A stretch of DNA of 10,691 bases from Opitutales bacterium (GTDB taxonomy: Bacteria > Verrucomicrobiota > Verrucomicrobiia > Opitutales > Opitutaceae): assembly GCA_021772595.1 (NCBI GenBank), contig JAJFLS010000700.1, positions 1 to 10,691 of the forward strand, written 5' to 3'. Below, piece by piece: positions 1 through 5,639 of this stretch (position 1 is the stretch's first letter; every line of letters begins with the position of its first letter). The notes below the pieces were generated by a model. It saw only the letters and a program-made list of their open reading frames with translations. It was not told the DNA's origin and made no database searches. The position numbers and the translations under genes were made by a program.

Positions 1-2
1 CC

Positions 3-53
3 GAGGCGGGAAAAGAAGACGCGATCGCAGAAGCAATCGGACAACTACGCTGA
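3..53 (+). CDS. Possible C-terminal tail of an upstream gene (partial)
   Basis: An open frame enters from the left edge and ends at a TGA at 51-53, encoding the tail EAGKEDAIAEAIGQLR. The composition is helix-like, with ordinary codons, and resembles a real protein end more than the other two forward frames, which are arginine-rich or low quality. Seventeen codons are too few to identify a family. A different forward frame stays open to a TAG at 170-172, so the assignment is weak. Confidence 0.25.
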   Translation, partial: EAGKEDAIAEAIGQLR

Positions 54-219
54 GGCGCTCGTTCCCGTCAGTGCTCGAAGACGGCCCGGGAGCATGGGAT
101 CGTCTGGTTCGTCCATTTGCGCTGGATAATACCAACTTGACTCCCATAATCGCCCTCTACATCTGTATTTAGAATACGGGTTTTCACGAACTACCCCACT
201 TCAAGACATCGCAAAGACT
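54..219. other. Leader region before the sigma factor gene
   Basis: No convincing gene is seen between the possible upstream tail and the sigma factor start. A TTGACT hexamer at 137-142 could be a -35 box, but no good -10 lies 16-18 bases downstream; the AT-rich TATTTAGAAT stretch at 166-175 is too far away. No hairpin or recognisable operator was found. The promoter of the signalling operon should lie here but cannot be placed. Confidence 0.4.
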
Positions 220-741
220 ATGGCGAAAGCAGAGCGAGACCAATGGTTTTCCCGAGAGATTCAGTCTTACGAATCCCAGCTTAGGTCATATCTGCAAGGA
301 AAGTTCCCTACCTTGGAGGATGTCGACGATGTGATTCAGGAGTCCTATGCCCGGCTCCTGAAAGCGCGTGAGCAACAGAAGGTTCGCGAGCCTAAAGCCC
401 TCTTATTCGCCATAGCCCGAAACACGGTCTACGACCTGTTTCGACGGAAAAAAGTGGTTCAATTCGAAAGTCTAACCCATTTTTCCGATTCGTCCGTCTT
501 AGATGAAGAGTGCAATGTTGAAGAAACTGTCAGTTTACGGGATGAAATCGATTTACTGGTTCGAGCTGTCGAAACGCTACCCAGGCGATGTCGCCAAGTG
601 ATGACCTTGCGAATGGTATACGGGTTATCGCAGAAAGAAATTGCTCGAGATCTGGGCATTTCGACGCATACCGTAAAAGCTCAATTGGCAAAAGGCATGC
701 GCAGAACCGCGGAGTACATGTCGCAGCATGACGATCGATAG
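220..741 (+). CDS. RNA polymerase sigma factor, ECF family (FecI-like)
   Basis: A 173-residue extracytoplasmic-function sigma factor, which would direct core RNA polymerase to a small regulon, probably including the receptor downstream. Sigma region 2 spans about residues 12-78, with the typical core-binding pattern (LEDVDDVIQESYARLLK) and the -10-reading helix (LFAIARNTVYDLFRRKK). Region 4 spans about 108-165 with a helix-turn-helix (GLSQKEIARDLGISTHTVKA). The short acidic linker at 88-107 and the lack of regions 1 and 3 fit the ECF class. The ATG at 220 is chosen because the frame has no other ATG, GTG or TTG start after the TAA at 127-129. No clear Shine-Dalgarno sequence precedes it. A FecR-like gene follows 29 bases later, the usual partner of FecI-type sigmas, which is the main reason for the subgroup call. 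Confidence 0.95.
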   Translation: MAKAERDQWFSREIQSYESQLRSYLQGKFPTLEDVDDVIQESYARLLKAREQQKVREPKALLFAIARNTVYDLFRRKKVVQFESLTHFSDSSVLDEECNVEETVSLRDEIDLLVRAVETLPRRCRQVMTLRMVYGLSQKEIARDLGISTHTVKAQLAKGMRRTAEYMSQHDDR

Positions 742-770
742 GGAGCTTCTACGAGGAATAAGCAGTCTAT

Positions 771-1838
771 ATGTTTGAGAATAAGAGAAATCTAAATCGC
801 AAGGGGAAAAGGATAAGGAAACTGGCCTCCGAGTGGTTAGCTGAACGCGACGAAGGATGGGAAGGCGCCCGTGAAGAGGAATTCGAGGCATGGAGATCCA
901 GAGATGTTCGGCACGACATCGCTCTTCGGGAGCTTGATGCATCCTGGAACCGTCTCAAGGAGCTTCGTCATTTGATTGATGACCCTAGCTTGCGACCCAA
1001 TGCGGATATCTTATCGGCGGGCGGGCGTTTGCAACGCCAGAGGCGCAGGTCTTTGTTGGCGATCGGTGGTTCGATTGCCGCGCTGATCGCGGTGTCTTTG
1101 GGGCTCTGGTTGGCAACGGTCGAAATGGCGCCCAATGAACTTCCTGAACCCGTTTCCTACACCACTACTTTCAACGACTACCAACAGATAACGCTGAAAG
1201 ATGGTAGCGTCATGGAAATGAATGCCAACACCCAAGTGGAAGTCGAATTCACCAAAAGCAGGCGCGGTGTTAACCTGTTGAGAGGAGAGGCTCACTTCCA
1301 GGTAGAGAAAGATGCCTCTCGCCCATTTTTTGTGGAAGTTGGTTCTGTATCCGTCAAAGCCGTCGGAACGGCTTTTAATGTTCGGTATGGCTCAAGCGAA
1401 GTCCAAGTTCTGGTAACCGAAGGTAGAGTAGCGATTGATGCATTGCGAAGTGAGCCGGAAATTTCAGGTGGGGAAACAACGCCTACAATGTACCCCGAAT
1501 TAATCGCCGGCGACCAAGTGACCATCTCCACTCAAAGCGACCATCTAGTGCCTTTGTTGTCCAAAGTTGAATCTAAAGAATATGAAAACATCCTCGCTTG
1601 GAAAGGCCCACGGCTCTTTTTCAATGCCACTCCTCTTGAGGAAGCCGCGCGGCAGTTCAATGAGCAGAATGTAGTACAGGTGATCATCGAGGACGATGAG
1701 TTGAGAAACCTGTCCATCGGAGGCAGTTTTTTGGTAGAGGACGTCGAAGCATTTGTCCGACTACTGGCCGGGGATGGCTCGATCGCCGTTGAAAGATCCG
1801 ATTTTGACCGAGTGTTATTGAAGCCAGCCCAGCAATGA
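771..1838 (+). CDS. FecR family anti-sigma / signal transducer
   Basis: A 355-residue inner-membrane regulator expected to hold or activate the sigma factor encoded just upstream. Residues 15-68 form the cytoplasmic N-terminal FecR domain (DUF4880-like; key motif ASEWLAERDEGW...EFEAWRSRD). After a basic patch (RQRRR, 89-93), one hydrophobic segment at about 95-116 spans the membrane. The periplasmic FecR domain covers about 130-224 and includes LKDGSVMEMNANT, LLRGEAHFQVEKD, VKAVGTAFNVR and VLVTEGRVAI, all hallmark family motifs. Residues 274-352 form an STN-like C-terminal domain (DUF4974 type; LFFNATPLEEAARQFNEQN), expected to contact the STN domain of the TonB receptor. The nearest purine-rich site, GAGG at 753-756, is about 14 bases from the ATG, which is long. 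The stop codon overlaps the ATG of a small reading frame (ATGA, 1835-1838). Confidence 0.94.
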   Translation: MFENKRNLNRKGKRIRKLASEWLAERDEGWEGAREEEFEAWRSRDVRHDIALRELDASWNRLKELRHLIDDPSLRPNADILSAGGRLQRQRRRSLLAIGGSIAALIAVSLGLWLATVEMAPNELPEPVSYTTTFNDYQQITLKDGSVMEMNANTQVEVEFTKSRRGVNLLRGEAHFQVEKDASRPFFVEVGSVSVKAVGTAFNVRYGSSEVQVLVTEGRVAIDALRSEPEISGGETTPTMYPELIAGDQVTISTQSDHLVPLLSKVESKEYENILAWKGPRLFFNATPLEEAARQFNEQNVVQVIIEDDELRNLSIGGSFLVEDVEAFVRLLAGDGSIAVERSDFDRVLLKPAQQ

Positions 1839-1987
1839 AAAATTCACTTGAACTGGATATGATCGCAAACGATCCAGATTCGCCTATGCATCCTTTAGAT
1901 GAAGATTTTGTTGCAGAAGCACGCTCTTCATCCGAGGCTTCATATGGAGCTTTCTATCATCGATTGACTGCACTAAAGATTTTCTAA
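1835..1987 (+). CDS. Possible small protein, 50 aa, unknown
   Basis: The ATG overlaps the stop codon of the fecR-like gene in an ATGA arrangement, a common sign of translational coupling. The frame runs 50 codons to a TAA at 1985-1987. The product begins MKNSLELDMIANDPDSPMHP, is acidic in its first half (LDEDFVAEA) and ends in a more hydrophobic, basic tail (YHRLTALKIF). It has no signal peptide or membrane helix and I recognise no family. It lies in the same frame as the receptor gene, separated from the receptor's ATG by one stop and 22 open codons. It could be a real small protein in the signalling operon, or only a chance frame within a 215-base spacer. Confidence 0.35.
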   Translation: MKNSLELDMIANDPDSPMHPLDEDFVAEARSSSEASYGAFYHRLTALKIF

Positions 1988-2053
1988 CTATTTCGTAGCC
2001 CACATTTTTTAGTCATCCGTCTTCCTAGGTGTCTGGCATTAGCTAGTTATCCT

Positions 2054-5000
2054 ATGGATACGAACTTATACTTCGAACTAATTACCATCCTTTTGGTGAA
2101 TTCAAACCAGTATTTGTTGGTCGTTCTGGGGATTTTATTCCTGGGCCTCCCAACGCTACTCGCAAATGAAGGTTCGAAAAAACCGTACAACATTCCTTCT
2201 GGAAACGCCTCCGATACGTTATTGGAGTTTGTCGAACAGTCGGGTGAGCAGATCTTCTTTCTAGTAGATCGTGTAAACGGGTATAAGACCAAGGCGCTTA
2301 AAGGAGCATTCTCATGCAGCGAGGCGTTAGCCCGAATGCTAGAGGATAGTCGGTTATATTACGTGACCGACGAAGCTACCGGAGCAGTCATGGTTCGGAG
2401 GATACAAAGCGACGAGTCGGACAACCGAAACTCAGCTGGCGATGAACTTCCGTCGCCAACCGTATCAAATCAACTCCAAAATACTACACAAATGAAGCAA
2501 AAAAAACCTATACTCAAAAAGCTAACGCAAGGACTACTTGCGCTTGTATTGGCGGGTTCTCCCGAAATCGTTGCTCAAACCGGAACCGGCAGTATTTCCG
2601 GCCACATTTCCAATGAAGATACCGGAAGCGCTCTGCATGGCGCCGTCGTGCGAGTGCTTGGCACTAGCGCGATCGATCGTACCGACGCCGAAGGGCGTTT
2701 TTCTCTTTCCGGCGTATCCGTCGGGTCGCACCAACTTTCCGTTAGTTACGTCGGATTGGAGCCGTCAGTGACCACAGTGAATGTCGCCGCCGGCCGAGCT
2801 CAGGCGATAAACATCGCCTTGACTAGCCAAGTTTACGAATTGGAAGCATTCACCGTTAGCCCCCGTATGCTTGGCCAAGATGTCGCAATCAATCGGCAGA
2901 AAACGGCCGCTGGCATCCTCAATATTGTGTCTGAAGAACAGTTTGGCTCCATGCTCGACGGGAATATTGGCCAGGCCTTGCAACGTCTGCCCGGAATTAG
3001 CGTGGACGAAGACCAGGACGGTTCGCAGGGCGCCATCAACATCCGTGGAATTGAGGGAGAATTCAACTCCGTCCAGATCGACGGGAATCGGGTCCCCACC
3101 TCGGGCAGCAATCGCGATTTCAATCCAAGACAAATGGGCGGCGACGGCGTGACCAACATCGAGGTGATCAAGGCCCCCACGCCTGACCGCGATGGAGATG
3201 CCATCGGGGGTATCGTCAACCTGGTTACGCGCAGCGCTTTCCAGCGCGAAGGCAGGGAGATGAAGCTCAAACTGGGTGGCACCCTCAATTCCGTACCCGA
3301 CAACTGGGGCTCTTCGGTCCGCTTTTCCTTCTCCGATATTTTAAGCGTCGGGGACGGCGAGAATAATTTGGGGGTCAGTTTCTCCGTCTCAAGATACGAT
3401 ACGGACCGCTATTCCCTCAATGCCGACATGGACTGGATTCAGGTCGATCCCGGTGGTGACAATGCCTACCTGAACCTTCCTACGGACAAACCGGTGTGGT
3501 TTTTTGAATCCAGCCACTTCGAATTCGACAATAGGGAGACTGAAAACCTCGCCTTCAGCGCCTCAATCGATTTCCGCACCGACGAACAGAACTCCTTCTA
3601 TTTCCGTCCGTCGTACAGCTATTTCGAACGCAAGGGAGAGTCTTTTGAAACCGACCAGGACATCGACACCCGCTTTCAAAATCGGGACGGCGGCCGCAAG
3701 ACTTATGCCTTCCTTAACGAAACAAGCGGAGGGGGAACCGACCCGAGTAACGCTGACGGCGGCAGCCGGGCCTCCTATGGCTGGGTCGGAACGATTGATA
3801 ATGATGAAAACGACCTGTATTCCATATCTACAGGCGGTCGCCATGAGCGAGCTGACAGTTTGCTCACTTACGACCTGTTTATCTCGAAGAACAAGAACGT
3901 GGACACCGATAGCACCGAGGTGAATATGCGTACGGATAGAGGTGGCGATCCGAATTTCATCATCAATTATGAAATTATCGATATCAACAGGGGCGACGTA
4001 GCGCTCGATATTACCAACGGTTTGAGTCCCAAAGACCTGAGCCTGATGGACGATGGTGAAATCCGGGACAGTTTCGGCACTACTAACGAAGATGTCTTCC
4101 AGGTACGAGCCGATTGGGAGAAAACCTTCACGGGCGACCAAGGTGTTTTCACTTTCAAGACAGGCGCCAAATTACGAGAAAGCGACCTGTTTAGGGACCG
4201 GACCCGGAATCGGTACGATATGGAGGTTGATGACTATCCATTCGCGTCTGTACTCAATGATACCGGAGACGAGATGCTTTTTTCCAAACCAAGGTACTGG
4301 GAAGTGGACATCCAGGCAGCAAAGAACTTGCTGCAAAGCAATCCCGAGCTGTACGAATTCCAGGAGGATCGATTTTGGCTCGACAGTAATGAGTCAGATT
4401 ACGATGCAACCGAAGAGACCCTTGCCGGCTATGTCATGGGCACCTATGAAAAAGGCCCACACACTTTTATCGTTGGCGCGCGCCACGAGGATGTCGAATG
4501 GAGCAATATCAATAAAAAGGCCATATTCCTGGATGAAGTGGGTTCCGTGGAATTAATCAATCAAGGCAGTTCTTTTGCTTTCTGGCTTCCGGGCGTGCAC
4601 GGTCGACATGAACTCAAGGAGAACCTCATCTTGCGTGAGAGCTACAACCGTAGTTACGGTCGACCGCGCCTCTCTGAACTCACCAAGGGACGACTCGAAG
4701 AAATCGAATTGGACGACCAGGGAAATATTGACGAGTGGGCTATCGAACAAGGCAATCCCGATCTTGTGCCCGCCTTATCTGACAACTTCGACATTCAGCT
4801 CGAGTACTACACCGAAAATGGGGGACTCTATTCGATTGGTTTTTTCTACAAGGATATCGAGAATTTCACCTATGACAACGTGTATGATTTCAACGTCCTC
4901 GGCTCGGACGGCATCCCGATACCGGCGGATGGGGGAGATTTCGAGTTTGAACAGCCAGTTAACGGTACTACTGCGACTAACAAAGGAATCGAACTTATCG

Positions 5001-5440
5001 CCCGTCAGCGAATGCACTTTCTGCCGGGCGCTTGGCAAGGGTTGGCGCTTGGCGGCAGTTTAACCCTAAGCGATAGCAAAGCGAATATCCCCAGCCGCAC
5101 GGATCGTGACGATCTCGTTTTGCCGGGGTTCTCGGATGTCATATATACCGCTACGATCGACTACGACTGGGCTAAAATCAGCACGCGGATAGACTACCGG
5201 TTCCGCGGCGACTTTATCGAAGGCCTTGGCAGCGATATCGAAAGCGACGAATTCTTCGCCGGAGAATACCGGTTGGATGCTGAAATCGCCTACCGGTTGC
5301 GTTCAGGCGTATATCTTTATGCCGCTGGTACCAACCTTACGGATGAGGGACAGCTTTCCTACCAGGGATTTTCCCCATTCATAGAGGATGCCAGTTACTC
5401 CGGAACAAAATACTCGATTGGCGTCGAGTTGGAATTCTAA
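2054..5440 (+). CDS. TonB-dependent receptor with N-terminal STN signalling domain
   Basis: A 1128-residue outer-membrane active transporter of unknown substrate, powered by TonB. In order: a hydrophobic leader at residues 1-37 (possible cleavage after LLA37); an STN (secretin/TonB N-terminal) domain at about 43-116; a polar linker; a second signal-peptide-like stretch at 147-175; a carboxypeptidase-regulatory-like domain at about 178-257 (TGTGSISGHIS); a candidate TonB box near 261-269 (YELEAFTVS); a plug at about 275-393 (LQRLPGISVDEDQDG, NIRGIEGEFNSVQIDGNRVP, GGIVNLVTR); and a beta-barrel to the end. The last residues (YSIGVELEF) finish in Phe, the usual outer-membrane assembly signal. The plug style suits the Xanthomonas/Caulobacter-type receptor group (TIGR01782-like). 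The STN domain plus the sigma/FecR pair upstream indicate FecA-like surface signalling. The ATG at 2054 lacks a Shine-Dalgarno sequence and its leader has no basic n-region, so a start at the GTG near 2096 is possible. Confidence 0.95.
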   Translation: MDTNLYFELITILLVNSNQYLLVVLGILFLGLPTLLANEGSKKPYNIPSGNASDTLLEFVEQSGEQIFFLVDRVNGYKTKALKGAFSCSEALARMLEDSRLYYVTDEATGAVMVRRIQSDESDNRNSAGDELPSPTVSNQLQNTTQMKQKKPILKKLTQGLLALVLAGSPEIVAQTGTGSISGHISNEDTGSALHGAVVRVLGTSAIDRTDAEGRFSLSGVSVGSHQLSVSYVGLEPSVTTVNVAAGRAQAINIALTSQVYELEAFTVSPRMLGQDVAINRQKTAAGILNIVSEEQFGSMLDGNIGQALQRLPGISVDEDQDGSQGAINIRGIEGEFNSVQIDGNRVPTSGSNRDFNPRQMGGDGVTNIEVIKAPTPDRDGDAIGGIVNLVTRSAFQREGREMKLKLGGTLNSVPDNWGSSVRFSFSDILSVGDGENNLGVSFSVSRYDTDRYSLNADMDWIQVDPGGDNAYLNLPTDKPVWFFESSHFEFDNRETENLAFSASIDFRTDEQNSFYFRPSYSYFERKGESFETDQDIDTRFQNRDGGRKTYAFLNETSGGGTDPSNADGGSRASYGWVGTIDNDENDLYSISTGGRHERADSLLTYDLFISKNKNVDTDSTEVNMRTDRGGDPNFIINYEIIDINRGDVALDITNGLSPKDLSLMDDGEIRDSFGTTNEDVFQVRADWEKTFTGDQGVFTFKTGAKLRESDLFRDRTRNRYDMEVDDYPFASVLNDTGDEMLFSKPRYWEVDIQAAKNLLQSNPELYEFQEDRFWLDSNESDYDATEETLAGYVMGTYEKGPHTFIVGARHEDVEWSNINKKAIFLDEVGSVELINQGSSFAFWLPGVHGRHELKENLILRESYNRSYGRPRLSELTKGRLEEIELDDQGNIDEWAIEQGNPDLVPALSDNFDIQLEYYTENGGLYSIGFFYKDIENFTYDNVYDFNVLGSDGIPIPADGGDFEFEQPVNGTTATNKGIELIARQRMHFLPGAWQGLALGGSLTLSDSKANIPSRTDRDDLVLPGFSDVIYTATIDYDWAKISTRIDYRFRGDFIEGLGSDIESDEFFAGEYRLDAEIAYRLRSGVYLYAAGTNLTDEGQLSYQGFSPFIEDASYSGTKYSIGVELEF
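2492..2575 (+). other. Internal signal-peptide-like segment inside the receptor (alternative start)
   Basis: Met147 of the receptor begins a textbook signal-peptide layout: basic n-region MKQKKPILKK, hydrophobic core GLLALVLAG, then a plausible peptidase site around VAQ before TGTGSISG. In comparable receptors this is where the protein normally starts. No Shine-Dalgarno motif precedes the ATG at 2492 (upstream bases are CTCCAAAATACTACACAA). The segment may be a fossil start codon, an active internal start, or a second processing site. Confidence 0.6.
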
Positions 5441-5451
5441 TCCTATTTGAC

Positions 5452-5486
5452 ATCACTCCGGCGCTTCGGCGCTGGAGTGATTTTTT
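5452..5486 (+). terminator. Rho-independent terminator after the receptor gene
   Basis: A 13-base-pair stem (arms 5452-5464 and 5469-5481) with one G-U wobble (5460 with 5473) is closed by a TTCG tetraloop. A run of six T (5481-5486) follows at once. It begins 12 bases after the receptor stop and ends the sigma-FecR-receptor unit. The reverse direction has no T-run, so it should work on the + strand only. Confidence 0.93.
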
Positions 5487-5507
5487 CAAAGAGTATCCTT
5501 GGGGATG

Positions 5508-5575
5508 GTAGGGAGGACCGGCCCGGTCCTCCGAGATCCTCCTCCACGTGGAGGACTGAGGCCAGTCCTCCCTAC
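5508..5575. repeat. Nested palindromic intergenic element (REP-like)
   Basis: A 68-base inverted repeat. The outer arms, 5508-5532 and 5550-5575, are near-perfect reverse complements beginning GTAGGGAGGAC and ending GTCCTCCCTAC. Each arm is also a hairpin: GGAGGACC/GGTCCTCC at 5512-5532 and GGAGGACT/AGTCCTCC at 5550-5571. A perfect 16-base palindrome, TCCTCCACGTGGAGGA, lies at 5540-5555. It is separate from the terminator and lacks a T-run. The form suggests a mobile palindromic repeat family, but copy number cannot be judged from one window. Confidence 0.8.
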
Positions 5576-5639
5576 GTTTCTAAAAAAACTCGATTCTTAT
5601 TAAACAAAGTAGATCTACCTCCCAATCTTCTGCTTCATT

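Noticed and set aside
1..147. Open frame on the minus strand from an ATG at 147 to the left edge
   Set aside because: The product is arginine- and serine-rich with no recognisable pattern, and no ribosome site precedes it. It looks like a shadow frame.
137..175. Possible promoter for the sigma factor gene (TTGACT and TATTTAGAAT)
   Set aside because: The spacing between the two elements is over 20 bases, too long for a housekeeping promoter, and no better pair was found.
1988..2053. PHO box or Fur box upstream of the receptor
   Set aside because: No repeated CTGTCAT-like or palindromic iron-box pattern is present, so phosphate or iron control cannot be claimed.
2461..2510. Sequencing or assembly frameshift at the A8 tract as the cause of the STN-receptor fusion
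   Set aside because: The STN frame, the internal ATG and the receptor are all in one frame as written. Changing the A count by one destroys the second signal peptide and closes the frame, so the tract length given is the one that makes sense.
2833..3303. Long open frame on the minus strand inside the receptor gene (and similar ones at 3563-4141 and 7809-8288)
   Set aside because: The forward frames here carry clear family motifs. The opposite frames show biased, motif-free composition expected of antisense shadows.
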